From: CAWATZ01 sp963784995
GTDB taxonomy: Bacteria > Planctomycetota > Planctomycetia > Gemmatales > Gemmataceae
Direction of reading: 5' to 3'
Assembly: GCA_963784995.1 (NCBI GenBank)
Contig: CAWATZ010000010.1
Coordinates: 1 to 63,323 of the forward strand
DNA length: 63,323 nucleotides
The notes under the pieces are model-generated. The model worked only from the letters and a program-made list of their open reading frames with translations. It did no database searches and was not told where the DNA came from. Position numbers and translations under genes: made by a program. Shown here one piece after another: positions 1 to 9,636 of this stretch (positions within the stretch are counted from its first letter, which is position 1; every line of letters begins with the position of its first letter).

Positions 1-122
1 TCCGGTGCCTCGGCGAGCGAGTGGTCCCGACACTGAGGCATCGCGGGCTGGCCCTCCAGCGCGTTCGGAATAGTTTGGACTGCGGCTTTGGTTGCTCCGA
101 CTCTTCGTTCAAGGGTGCTTTC

Positions 123-2294
123 ATGGCCACTGTGCCGCCCCTGGAAACACTCAACCGACTCTTTCCCTCCGCCAAGGGGCTGCCGCTATTGTTCGAGGTC
201 CACGAGCTGATCCGGCTGGGCCGGGTGGAGGAACACCGCCTGTTTGAGCTGTTCGCCAGGCTGGCGCGCACGGCGGGACGAGAAGACCTTGGCCTGGAGT
301 TCGACCAGCGAGCCAGGGGGCAGGTCGTGTCTCTACCCACCCCGGAAAGGGATGGAAAAGCTCCTTCTCCGCCCTCGCCGGCCTCGGGTCCGGACGGCAA
401 GGCGAACCCGGCGGTCGCGGCCCTGCGCTCCCAGGGGCTGAGGCTCTCCCAGCAGGGTAAGCTGGCCGAAGCCGAGCAGCAGTTCCGGCTCGTGATCCAG
501 CAGTGTCCCAACGAGGCCCAGGGTTACGGCGACCTGGGCGTGGTGCTGGCCCGGTTGCGGCGCGTGCCCGAAGCCGAGGCGGCCTTCCGTCTCAGCGTCC
601 AGCTCGAACCAACCAACGCGGTCACCTGCCTGAACCTGGGCCGGTCTTGCCTGGATCAGAACAAGCTCGCTGAGGCCGAAAGCTGGGTTCGGCAGAGTGT
701 CCTGCTGCGGCCGGGGTCCGCGGAAGCGCTGCAGTTGCTCGGGACCATCCTGGAAAGGCAGAACAAGCCGGAGGCGGCCGGGGACGCCTACCAGGAACTG
801 GTCCGGCTCAAGCCGAAGGACGCCGAGGCCCACCTGCGGCTGGGCCGGCTCCGCAAACGGACCGACAAGCCCAGGGAGGCGGAAGCGGCGTTCCGGGAAG
901 CGGTGCGTCTGCGGCCCGACCATGCTGATTCCTGGAACAGCCTGGGGGCCTTTCTGGAGAGCCAGGAACGCCACGGCGAGGCCGAACCCTGTTACCGCGA
1001 GGCGTTGCGGATCAAACCGGACTCGGCGGAGTATCACAACAACCTCGGCGTGGTCGTCGGGGCCCAGGACCGTCCCGAGGAGGCGGAGGTCTGTTACCGG
1101 GAAGCGCTGCGGCTACGCCCGGATTTCGCCGCGGTCCACAGCAACCTCGGTAACGCCCTGCGAAACCTGGGGAGGACAAACGAGGCCATTGGCAGCCTGC
1201 GTACCGCCATCCGGCTGGCACCGAAGTTCGCCGAAGCGCACAATAATGTGGGAATTGCCCTGACCCACAGTGGCCAGGTGGCCGAGGGAATCGCCGAATA
1301 TGACCAGGCGATCCGCCTGCGGCACGATTACTCCGAAGCCCATCTCAATCGGGCGTTGGCCCTGCTGAGCCTGGGAGATTTCCGCCGCGGCTGGCCGGAA
1401 TACGAATGGCGATGGCGCGGCCCTCAGAAGAAACCGCCCCAGTTCAAGGTGCCGCGCTGGGACGGCAGCCCGCTGGGGAACCGCACCCTGCTGCTGTGTG
1501 CGGAGCAGGGGCTGGGGGACACCATCCAGTTTGTCCGCTACGCCGCCCTGGTGCGTGGGGAGGCCGGCAAGGTGGTCCTGGATTGCCCGACGCCGCTGTG
1601 CGATTTGATGAAGAGCTGTGCCGGTCTGGACCAGGTCGTGCCGCGGGGCCAGCCGCTGCCGCCCTTCGACACCTACGTCACCATGCTGACTGTGCCGGAC
1701 CTGCTCGGCACCAACCTCGACAACATCCCCGGACACGTGCCCTACCTGTTCGCCAAACCCGAACAGGTGGAGTTCTGGCGCGACAAGCTCAAGGAAGTGA
1801 CCGGGTTCCGCGTGGGGATTTTCTGGCAGGGGAGCAAACAGCATAAGGGCGACCGCAACCGTTCGGTGGGACTGACCCGCTTCGCCGCACTGGCGGCCAT
1901 TCCCGGCGTGCGCTCGATCAGTCTGCAAAAAGGGGTCGGCAGCGAGCAGCTGGCCGAGGCCCCGGCCGAGTGGGGGATTGTCGATCCCAACCAGTGGCTG
2001 AACGCCGATAGCTGGAGCTTCCTGGACACGGCAGCGCTGCTCCTAAACCTGGACCTGGTCGTGACCGTGGACACGGCGGTCGCTCATCTGACCGGGGCGC
2101 TGGGCAAGCCGGTGTGGGTGGCCACCGGTTTTGCCTCCGACTGGCGGTGGCTGCGTGAGCGGGAGGATACGCCGTGGTATCCCACCATGCGTTTGTTCCG
2201 GCAGCCCGTTTTCGGGAACTGGGACGCCGCCTTCGAGCGGATTGCCCAGGCGCTGGGTGAGGAAGCGAGAAAGAAATCCGAAGGGATATCGTAG
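123..2294 (+). CDS. TPR-repeat protein with C-terminal glycosyltransferase-9-like domain
   Basis: Predicted protein of 723 residues. The ATG at 123 was chosen because the sequence upstream of it in the same frame (from 21) is Arg/Cys-rich and unlike the rest. Residues ~98-440 are about ten tetratricopeptide repeats with the usual pattern (AEAEAAFREAVRLRPDHADSW and similar). Residues ~455-715 form a globular domain with GLGDTIQFVRY near its start and VDTAVAHLTGALGKPVWV towards the end, the signature of the ADP-heptose/GT9-like fold often attached to TPRs in planctomycetes and cyanobacteria. No signal peptide is seen, so it is probably cytoplasmic. A role in glycan or protein glycosylation is inferred from the family; the acceptor is unknown. 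No operon partner is visible, since the next gene is on the opposite strand. Confidence 0.85.
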   Translation: MATVPPLETLNRLFPSAKGLPLLFEVHELIRLGRVEEHRLFELFARLARTAGREDLGLEFDQRARGQVVSLPTPERDGKAPSPPSPASGPDGKANPAVAALRSQGLRLSQQGKLAEAEQQFRLVIQQCPNEAQGYGDLGVVLARLRRVPEAEAAFRLSVQLEPTNAVTCLNLGRSCLDQNKLAEAESWVRQSVLLRPGSAEALQLLGTILERQNKPEAAGDAYQELVRLKPKDAEAHLRLGRLRKRTDKPREAEAAFREAVRLRPDHADSWNSLGAFLESQERHGEAEPCYREALRIKPDSAEYHNNLGVVVGAQDRPEEAEVCYREALRLRPDFAAVHSNLGNALRNLGRTNEAIGSLRTAIRLAPKFAEAHNNVGIALTHSGQVAEGIAEYDQAIRLRHDYSEAHLNRALALLSLGDFRRGWPEYEWRWRGPQKKPPQFKVPRWDGSPLGNRTLLLCAEQGLGDTIQFVRYAALVRGEAGKVVLDCPTPLCDLMKSCAGLDQVVPRGQPLPPFDTYVTMLTVPDLLGTNLDNIPGHVPYLFAKPEQVEFWRDKLKEVTGFRVGIFWQGSKQHKGDRNRSVGLTRFAALAAIPGVRSISLQKGVGSEQLAEAPAEWGIVDPNQWLNADSWSFLDTAALLLNLDLVVTVDTAVAHLTGALGKPVWVATGFASDWRWLREREDTPWYPTMRLFRQPVFGNWDAAFERIAQALGEEARKKSEGIS

Positions 2295-2370
2295 CGCCGG
2301 TGGAGCAATTTCGACGTGGGTTTTTCGTGTCAGAAAGGAACAGTTGGAGAAGAGGTCCTGTCCCCGATTG

Positions 2371-2438
2371 GCACGCCCCAAAGCGTCCTTGCGTGCCAAT
2401 CACCGATAGCAAACGGATGTTCAATCGACTGGCCAGCC
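2371..2438 (+). repeat. Dispersed repeat family A, copy 1
   Basis: A ~68 bp intergenic segment whose core (2389-2416, 28 bp) is identical, on the opposite strand, to 56701-56728. Similarity extends on both sides of the core (gcacgcccc on one side, ctggcc on the other). It lies in the 179 bp gap between the TPR gene and the convergent Uma2 gene; nothing else is seen in that gap. Confidence 0.75.
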
Positions 2439-2473
2439 GGTTTTGGGGCCGAGGATTGTGAGAAGATCGACCT

Positions 2474-3073
2474 TCAGGGCAGCAGCTCGCGCACGGGAAT
2501 CCGGCCGATCTCCTGCCCATCCAGGACCAGCGGCACTTCGTCGGCGGTGGAATAACGGTGAAGCCCGCGATAATCGGGCTCCTCAATGGGGCCGGACGGG
2601 TCGGTGTAAACCTCGATTTGTTCGTCGGGCAGGCTGATGATCCAGTAAATCGGGATACTGGCCCGAGCGTAGAGTCGCTTTTTCAGGCTCCGATCCTGGT
2701 CGAGCGAGGTGTCCGCGACTTCCACGACCAGCCCGACGTCCTGCGGACCGGGATGGCGGGTGAGGTATTGCCGGGTGTTGCCGCGCACCACGACCACGTC
2801 GGGCTCCGGCTCACTGTCGGTCGTGGTGATCGGTTCCTGCGAATCGACGTACCAGCCGGAGGAGATCAGGAACTCCAGGCGGGTCCGGGTCAGCCGGGTC
2901 ACGACCCGATGAGGGGGATTCTTGGGCATTTTGCGCACCAGCACGCCTTCCAGCAACTCGACCGGATCGTCACTCTTCAGGAAGCCGCTTTGGATCATGG
3001 CGTGGTATTGCTCCACGCTCCACGTCCAGAGGTTCAAAGGCGAGAGTGGTGATGGGTGAGCGAGGGAAGACAC
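2474..3073 (-). CDS. Uma2 family (DUF820) PD-(D/E)XK endonuclease-like protein
   Basis: 199 residues from a GTG at 3073 preceded by ggagag at good spacing; an in-frame ATG at 3121 is possible but adds Arg-rich residues. The N-terminus WSVEQYHAMIQ...LLEGVLVRKMPKNPPH, the EPEPDVVVVRG segment and the VGLVVEVADTS...DRSLKKRLYARASIPIYWI block are the standard Uma2 layout, with the acidic and Lys residues of a PD-(D/E)XK core. The family is expanded in cyanobacteria and planctomycetes and its biological role is unsettled. The gene stands alone and is convergent with the TPR gene and divergent from hemX. Confidence 0.85.
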   Translation of the reverse strand: MSSLAHPSPLSPLNLWTWSVEQYHAMIQSGFLKSDDPVELLEGVLVRKMPKNPPHRVVTRLTRTRLEFLISSGWYVDSQEPITTTDSEPEPDVVVVRGNTRQYLTRHPGPQDVGLVVEVADTSLDQDRSLKKRLYARASIPIYWIISLPDEQIEVYTDPSGPIEEPDYRGLHRYSTADEVPLVLDGQEIGRIPVRELLP

Positions 3074-3316
3074 AAATGCTCTCCGTGGAACGGAACCACG
3101 TACCTGACGAAACCACTGCATTCTACCCCGTCGTCCCGTTCGCCGCAATCGACCCTTCGCCGACCCAATCCTGCGCCTTCTTCTCCTTGGCTGACGTGCC
3201 GCAACCGGATACACTGAAAGAGCAGGAGCAACCTCCCGCCTTCCAGCCGCGCGCAAGCCGGCGCCTTGTTTCCCCTGGAGGCCCACCCAGGGGCGGATTG
3301 AAACTTGATACCAGGG

Positions 3317-4228
3317 ATGCGACTTGTGTTTTCCTCCGCGTTCCTCCTGGCGGCCGGGGCTGCCGTGCCGTGGACCGCGCGTGTGACCATCCTCTGCTTC
3401 CTGGCCAGCTACCTGGTGGCGCTGGGCCTGGAAGTCTGGCGGATGTTCCGTTCTCGTCCGGTCCTATGGGTGCTGGCCCTGGCCATGGGCGGGGCCGGCC
3501 TGATTGCCCAGACCATCTATCTTGCCGTGCAGCAACCTGCCCTGGTCTGGCAGTCCGGCTGGATGCTGTTCACCGCCTGGATCCTGGCCATCTTCTACCT
3601 GGCCGGTTCGCTGCACCATCCCCGCCTGGCCTGGGGCGTCTTTGTCCTGCCGGTCATCCTGGGCCTGGTGGGCCTGGCCGTCCTGGGAGACCGCCTCGAT
3701 CCGCCGCCGAGCACGGCTCGCTTCTTGCTCGTGGACTGGATCTCCTTCCAGACCGTTCATGCCGCCCTGCTGCTGCTGGGCAGCATCGGTCTGTGTGTCG
3801 GTTTCGTGGCCAGCCTGATGTATCTGATCCAGGCCCATCGGCTCAAGGCCAAGCTGCCGCCCAATCAGGGAATGAAGCTGCTCAACCTGGAACGGCTGGA
3901 GGCCATGAACCGCCGGGCCGTCACGTGGGCCTTCCCGCTCTTGACCCTGGGCATGCTGATCGGCGCCGTGCTGATGTTCGTCGATCGCCTGCCCGGCTGG
4001 AGCGATCCGCGGGTCTGGGCCACCGTGATCCTCTGGCTGGCCGTGGCCCTGCTGCTCTACGTCCGCTACGGTCTGCACCTGCGCGGCCGGCAACTGGCGG
4101 TGCTGACCATCGTGGCTTTCGGACTGCTGCTGGGCTGTCTGAGCCTGTCGCATCCCGTGGGAAAGGGAAGCGGCAAGGAGAGACCGGACGGAATCGGTGA
4201 GTATAGGACAGGGAGACCCCTACCATGA
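3317..4228 (+). CDS. hemX: HemX/CcsA-like integral membrane protein
   Basis: 303 residues with about eight hydrophobic helices, no soluble domain and a hydrophilic tail. Conserved-looking histidines occur in LAGSLHHPRLAWG and SFQTVHAALLLLGS. This matches the cytochrome c assembly (CcsA/CcmC/HemX) superfamily. Its stop overlaps the hemA start as ATGA at 4225-4228, which implies translational coupling; the hemX-hemA order is widespread, and in Bacillus HemX lowers HemA levels. I therefore call it HemX rather than the cytochrome c ligase subunit CcsA; no clear WWD haem-handling motif was seen, which supports that. The ATG at 3317 is preferred to an upstream TTG at 3305. The ribosome binding site is weak. 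Confidence 0.75.
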   Translation: MRLVFSSAFLLAAGAAVPWTARVTILCFLASYLVALGLEVWRMFRSRPVLWVLALAMGGAGLIAQTIYLAVQQPALVWQSGWMLFTAWILAIFYLAGSLHHPRLAWGVFVLPVILGLVGLAVLGDRLDPPPSTARFLLVDWISFQTVHAALLLLGSIGLCVGFVASLMYLIQAHRLKAKLPPNQGMKLLNLERLEAMNRRAVTWAFPLLTLGMLIGAVLMFVDRLPGWSDPRVWATVILWLAVALLLYVRYGLHLRGRQLAVLTIVAFGLLLGCLSLSHPVGKGSGKERPDGIGEYRTGRPLP

Positions 4229-5571
4229 TCCTGTACGCCGTGGGTTGCAGTTACCGCACCGCCGTGGTGGCCGTGCGCGAGAAGATGGCGTTCAACAGCG
4301 ACCAGCTGGACCGGGCTCTGGATGGGCTGACCTCGCGCTTCGACTGCGAGGCGGTGATCCTGAGCACCTGCAACCGGGTCGAGCTGTACGTCGGCCAGGT
4401 CGTGGATGCCCGGCCTGGCGAGCCGGGAGCGTTAGCGACCGGAGGAACCGCCCCCAATGGTTCCTCGAATAACGGGGCCCTGGACCTGGACGGCCTGGTC
4501 GGCTTCCTGGGCGAGTTTCATGGCCTGCCGGTCGATCAGGTCCGGCCACACCTGTACCTTCACGAGCAGGCCGCCGCCGTCCGGCATCTGTTCCGCGTGG
4601 CCGCCAGCCTGGACAGTTTGGTGATTGGCGAAGGACAGATCGCCGGCCAGGTCAAGACGGCCTACGAGAAGGCTCAGGAGCGCGCCAGCGCCGGTCCGCT
4701 GCTGCACGCCCTGTTTCGCCATGCCCGCCAGGTGGCCCGGCGGGTGCGGACGGAGACGGGCATCAGCAAGGGCCACGTCTCGGTGTCCTCGGCCGCGGTC
4801 GATTACGTCCGCCAGGTGTTCGACCATTTCGCCGACAAGACCATCCTGGTGATCGGCGCCGGCAAGATGGGCGAGCTGACCCTGAAACACCTCAAGGCCC
4901 TGAAGCCGCGCAAGATCCTGGTGGTCAATCGCAGTCCGGAAAAGGCCCACGCGGTGGCTCAGGGTTGCGGCGGCGAGGCGGTGCCGTGGGACAAACTCGA
5001 CGACCTGCTGGCCCGGGTGGACATTGTCCTCAGCACCACGGGGGCCCCCGAGCCGATCGTCAGCCTGGAACGCTACCAGAAGATCGCCGCCCGGCGGACC
5101 CGAGGCACCCTGGTGGTCCTCGACATCGCCGTGCCGCGCGACTTCGATCCGCGCATTCATGACGGCGATCAGACCTGCCTGTTCAACATCGACGATCTGC
5201 AGCGTCTCCGCGACAGCACCCTGTCGGAACGGCTCAAGCACGTCAGCCCGGCCGAGTCCATCGTGGAGCACGAGACCCGGGCGTTCCTGGCCGACTGGGC
5301 CCGCCGCCGCAACGGTCCGGTGATTGCGCGGTTGACGCAAGACCTGGAAAGCAAGCGGCAAGCCCTGGTCAAGAACCTCCTCAGCAAACTCAACGGCAAG
5401 CTGAGCGACGCCGACCGCAAGTACATCGAAGGGGCCTTCCGGCTGCTGCAGAACCAGTTCCTGCATGGACCGATCAGCGCCTTGACCGAGGAGACGCATG
5501 GGCACGAAGCAGGGGCTCAGCGGCACACGCTGCTGGATGCGCTGCGGAAACTGTTTCGGCTGCAGGAGTGA
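4225..5571 (+). CDS. hemA: Glutamyl-tRNA reductase
   Basis: 448 residues. HemA reduces glutamyl-tRNA to glutamate-1-semialdehyde, the first committed step of C5-pathway tetrapyrrole synthesis, in the cytoplasm. The catalytic Cys lies in ILSTCNRVELY, the signature SLDSLVIGEGQIAGQVK follows, then the NADP-binding VIGAGKMGELTLKHL and a C-terminal dimerisation helix region. It is coupled to hemX by the ATGA overlap. Odd feature: between the strand after STCNRVELY and the next conserved block the protein carries a small-residue insert (GEPGALATGGTAPNGSS) encoded by a hairpin-forming repeat at ~4416-4465, which keeps the frame. The protein is slightly longer than typical HemA, which fits an insertion in a surface loop. 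Confidence 0.95.
   Translation: MILYAVGCSYRTAVVAVREKMAFNSDQLDRALDGLTSRFDCEAVILSTCNRVELYVGQVVDARPGEPGALATGGTAPNGSSNNGALDLDGLVGFLGEFHGLPVDQVRPHLYLHEQAAAVRHLFRVAASLDSLVIGEGQIAGQVKTAYEKAQERASAGPLLHALFRHARQVARRVRTETGISKGHVSVSSAAVDYVRQVFDHFADKTILVIGAGKMGELTLKHLKALKPRKILVVNRSPEKAHAVAQGCGGEAVPWDKLDDLLARVDIVLSTTGAPEPIVSLERYQKIAARRTRGTLVVLDIAVPRDFDPRIHDGDQTCLFNIDDLQRLRDSTLSERLKHVSPAESIVEHETRAFLADWARRRNGPVIARLTQDLESKRQALVKNLLSKLNGKLSDADRKYIEGAFRLLQNQFLHGPISALTEETHGHEAGAQRHTLLDALRKLFRLQE
4416..4465 (+). repeat. Hairpin-forming repeat inserted in frame in hemA
   Basis: The segment holds ccgg...ccgg around agcgttagcg, followed by ggaacc (4444-4449) pairing with ggttcc (4459-4464). It encodes the low-complexity loop GEPGALATGGTAPNGSS, which is not part of the HemA fold. 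The first half resembles short repeats I recall from planctomycete genomes; that recollection is not verified here. Confidence 0.5.
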
Positions 5572-5603
5572 AGTGTGATTGGTTCAAAGAAGGCAAAACC
5601 AAA

Positions 5604-5687
5604 AACACTAATCAACGCTGATCTACACTAATCGGAATGTGGGTCTCCTGCCTTCGATTAGTGAAGATTAGCGCCGATTAGTGTTCC
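5604..5687 (+). repeat. Dispersed repeat family B (ATTAGTG hairpin), copy 1
   Basis: An 84 bp intergenic element starting aacactaatca and ending gattagtgttcc, so its two ends are inverted repeats of each other, each arm built from tandem variants of an ACTAATC-like word. A second copy lies at 41384-41469 with the same ends and a different middle. The structure fits a MITE- or REP-like hairpin. It lies between the convergent hemA and helicase genes and may also act as a terminator. Confidence 0.8.
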
Positions 5688-5708
5688 TGCCTTTTCTTCT
5701 TGAACCAT

Positions 5709-8700
5709 TCACCACGTATGCCCGACCCGCAGCACGGTCGCCTCGACCTCGTCGCCCTCGAACGATTGCACCTCGCCCAGCCGTTCCACCGCGTCGATCA
5801 ACCCCTGCATGAACGCCAGCCCCGCCGCCGCGGTCTCGCGGTCCAGGACGTGCGGCGACGCCTCCAGCAGCGGCCGGGGCAGGCACAGCACGCACTTGCT
5901 CCGGGCCCGGGTGATGGCCACGTTCAGCCGGTTCAATCCGTAGATGAACTCCGCCTCCTGCAACGCGAACTCCGGATCGGCCACGCCATAGCTGACGATC
6001 ACCGCCTCCGCTTCCTGGCCCTGCATCTTGTCCACCGTATCCACGAACGGCCGGCTGCTCCAGCGCCGCTTGCGGGCCAGCTCGCCCTGAATGGCCCGGA
6101 TCTGGGCATGATGCGGGCTCACCACGAAGACGCCCCGCCGGAAGAACGCCGCATCGTCGGCGTAGGGCCGGCCATCCGCCGCTTCGAGGCCGTCGCGCAG
6201 GGCAACGACCAGCTGGGCCACCAGGTCGGCCTCGACCGGGTTGGCCCGCGACGCCCGGATGCCGTCCAGCAGCACCACCACCAGCGGATAGGCCGGGTCC
6301 AGGCACGTCTTGACCAGCTCGTCGATTCCCCGCCCCGGCTTGAACGGCAGCCGGCGCGCGGCGATGGCCTTGGTTCCACAGCGATAGCCGGGACCGTAGA
6401 GCAGGTTGGCGGCGAAGCTGGTCAGCACGTCGTTCATGCGGAAGTTTTCGAGCAGCTGGTGGATCAGCCGGCTTTCGTCTGGTCTTGCCATTCCGCGCGG
6501 ACAGACCGCCTCGAAGATGGAGCGGTGCAGCAGCGGCTGCTCCGGCGCCGGCTCCGGGTACTGCCCGGCCACGATCGGCGGCAGCTGCCGGTGATCGCCG
6601 GCCAGCACCAGCCGGCCGGTTTCGCCGGCCAGCAGCGTTGCCACCGCCGCTTCCGGCACTCGCACCTGCGACGCCTCGTCCACGACCACGAGGTCGAACG
6701 GCGGCAGTTCATCGCGCTTTTTCAGACACGAGTACGGGGTCGCTCCGAGAACGACGTGCGGAGCGTCGGTCACCCAGTCGGCGAGTTTGTCCTCCTTGAC
6801 CGTCTCGACACCGGCGGCGCTTCCTTGCCAGTATTTCGCCTTGCCGATCTGGAGGTTGGCCTTCAGTCCCGGCACTTCCTCCTGCCGGCTGGACGATCTT
6901 GAGGAGCAGGTTCTCGATGGCTGCGTGCGTGAACGCGGTCACCAGGACGCGGAACGGCTTGCCGGCCCGGGCGTGGGCCTCCGCCAGCCCAAGGATAGCC
7001 GTGGCCAGGAAGTGCGTTTTGCCCGTCCCCGGCGGTCCCCACACTGCGGTCACGCGCTGTGAGCCGATCGCCTCCCAGGCTTGCCGCTGGCTCGGCGTGA
7101 AGCCGAGGCTGGCCTCGATCGCTTTCGCGGCAGACTGAACCTTGCCCGGCAGAGGGAGCGGCGAAGCCGTCTCTTCGGGCCGTTCCAGCAGCTTCAGGAA
7201 CAGGTTGTCCCGAGCAGACTTTTCATCCAGTCCGGCGTCCAGCTCTCCCATCAGCTTGACCAGCCCATCGGTGGTGAAGTCGGTGAAGCGCTGGTAGAGC
7301 AGGAACGATTCGCCCTGGCGCGGCGGATTATTCTTGAAGGGGCGAGCGTAGGCGAAGCGCAGCATGGTCCGCACGCCTGCGTGCGCTCCGGCCGGCAGGC
7401 CGGCCTGCGCTTCGGACGCGGTGGTCACCCGGTCGATGCCGACAATGGCCCGGTGCGGGCTGTCGGGGCCGCCGTAGATCTTGCTGCGATACCAGTAATC
7501 GGCGTACTCCACCTGGGCACGGCGGCCCTCCTCGCTGTCGCGCACCAGCAGCCAGGCGGGGAAGCCGTCCGCTTCGGGCTCGACTACCAGCTCGCCCACC
7601 ACCTCCATCTCCGGCGAACCGGCTGCGTCAGCTGCCGGGTAATTCGACCCGGCAGCTGACGCAGCCGGTTCGCCGGAAATGGCCCGCAGCTCGATCACCT
7701 GACCCTGCTGTACCTGAATCGGCCGGGCCTCGGCCCGTGCCTCGCGGATGGCCAGGCAGCGCACCAGGGCCTCGTGGCGGACCAGGAAGGCCAGCCGCGA
7801 CAGGATCGGCTGCTGGATGTCGGTCCCGGCCGGCAGCGTGAAGCGGGGCGGCCAGGTGAACAGCACCGCGCCGGCCCGCTCGCGCACCGCTCGGAGCAGT
7901 GCCGCCACCGCGAACAGGTATAACCGGGTCTGCTTGCGCATCTCGTCGAGATTGTCATTCTTCCCCTGATACCATGCGGCATGGATCGCCTCGGCCCGGA
8001 GTCCGTGGCCCAGCGGGAAGTGGAAGTAATCGCGACGACGATAGCCGAAGTTGCTCCCCAGGGCTCGGAGCATCTCCGGCAGCGTGTAGCTGACCTCGAC
8101 CGGCAGCGCCAGTAACCGATGGACCGCGTTGTGCAGCACCACGACCGGATAATCGACCTCGGTGGTCGGATGCCGGGAGGCGTGCAGCAGCTCCGGTCCC
8201 TGGAAATGGAATAGCAGCGTCAGCGCCTGCTCTGCCAGGTCCGGCTCGTCCAGCGCCTCCAGCAACAGGGCGAACAGCAAGGCCCGCTCCTGCTCAGTGT
8301 GGACGTAGACTTGCAGCATCAGCTGATCGCGCCGTTCGCTCTGCTGGGTGTTGTACTCGTGGACCTGCCGGAACAGCTCATCGAGCAGCAGCACGAAGCC
8401 GCGCCGCACCATCGGCACGTCCTCCGGCTTCTCCGCCAGCCAGACGGCCGGCTGCGCATCGCCATCTTCGTTGAGCAATTCCTCCTTCAAGCGCCGCGAG
8501 AACAGCCGGCCGCGCAGTTCCTCGCGCATGGTCGCCAGCACGCCGGCCAGGTAGATCGACTGCCCCAGCGGCTCCTTTTGCAGAGTCAGGAACACGGCCA
8601 CGTTCTCGCCCTTCGGCAGGTCCGGAGCGGACGCCCCGAACAGGGCCGGCTCGGAACTGGACAGGGCCTCGATGCGTTTTTGCAGATGGTGCCGCTGCCC

Positions 8701-9636
8701 GGCGAGCGAGGCACAGCGGCTCAGCACCTCGTCGGCGTCGGCCCGGTTGAGGAACTGGGCCAGCTCGCTCAGGGACTGAACCTCCGCCTCGTCGCGCAGG
8801 TGCTTCTTGCCGTGCGGCGTCAGCTGCACCAGACGCGAGACGTCGTCGCTCTGCTTCATCTCCTCGCGGCAATGGTCGAAGAACTCACACCACTCGCAGC
8901 GGTCGTACAGATGCCAGGCCGCCTCTTCGGGCTGCCCCTGCAGCACGCGCATCAGGTCATGCCGCAGGAACCGCTCCAGGTGCGGTCGAAACGCTCCCAG
9001 CGGAAAGAGTTCCGGCTCCTCGTGCTGCCCGAGCCAGACCGCCCCCCAGTCGAGATCGACCCGGGCGTCCGCGATCCCCTCGGCCTCCAGCACCGCGTCC
9101 AGCTCCAGGGCGTAGAGCAGGATTTGGACCCGATGCGTCAGCTTCAGCGTCTCGCCGCGCTTCAGATCGACGATCCGGAACAACCGCCCCTTCCCCTCCG
9201 GATCGGCAAGGACCTCGATCAGGTCGGGATGGTTGTCGCTGAGGATGACCACCTTCGGATCGAGGTCGTAATCCTCGTAAAAGCTCGGCGGCGGCGCCAG
9301 CGTCGGCTGATAGATGAAGCGGCTCGCCGGCTGGCGGCGCAGCTCGGCGAGGGTTTGCTCCGTGGACATGCGGCGGGTCTGCAATTCGCCCTTGCCCGGA
9401 GCGATGACGACCTGGCCCGTGAGCTTGGTTTCGATGACCTCGCGCTCCCAGCGGTAGCCGCTGGCCAGCATTGCTCCAACGAGGGGGCTGTGATCAAACG
9501 CTGGTTTCGGAATGCCGAGGCGCTTGCGCTGGTCCGGGGCGACGCTGCTGAAATAGAGGAAGCGCTCGCAATCGTGGAAGAAATAGCGGGCGATGACCGA
9601 GGGACTGGTGCGGAACGGTGGTGCTTTGCGAGCCAT
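5709..9636 (-). CDS. Dna2-like nuclease-helicase: Fe-S PD-(D/E)XK nuclease fused to SF1 helicase, frameshifted
   Basis: About 1308 residues after correcting one extra base near 6886. N-terminal nuclease: Cys23 (HDCERFLYF), acidic Asp138, the DLK motif at 157-159, then Cys247, Cys250 and Cys256 (CEWCEFFDHC). This is the Cas4/AddB/Dna2 arrangement of one N-terminal and three C-terminal Cys binding a 4Fe-4S cluster. The helicase follows: Walker A GPPGTGKT near residue 865, DEAS Walker B, GDHRQLPP, VDTVDKMQGQEAEAV and NVAITRAR motifs of UPF1/DNA2-type SF1B enzymes. The 5' frame ends in Arg-rich nonsense just where the second frame begins (EEVPGLKANLQIG), so an indel is the simplest reading. The middle of the protein is not recognised. 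Two repeats (7371-7416 and 7610-7677) are translated in frame within it. Expected role: DNA end processing or repair; it is a stand-alone gene. Confidence 0.85.
7371..7416 (-). repeat. Dispersed repeat family C (CACGCCTGCGTG palindrome) inside the helicase gene
   Basis: The segment begins gcacgcctgcgtgcgctcc, continues through a ggccggc...gccggcc palindrome and ends cctgcgcttcgg. The same start and end occur at 12347-12410, with a slightly different centre. In the helicase it is read as an Ala/Gly-rich loop (SEAQAGLPAGAHAG). Confidence 0.7.
7610..7677. repeat. Perfect 31-bp inverted repeat with 6-nt loop inside the helicase gene
   Basis: The left arm 7610-7640 and right arm 7647-7677 are exact reverse complements; the loop is aattcg (7641-7646). 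Arms begin tccggcgaacc and end ggttcgccgga. The reading frame passes through, giving the Ala/Ser-rich stretch GEPAASAAGSNYPAADAAG. A 31-bp stem in mRNA would be very stable, so the element probably moved in and was tolerated in an inter-domain loop. Confidence 0.9.
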
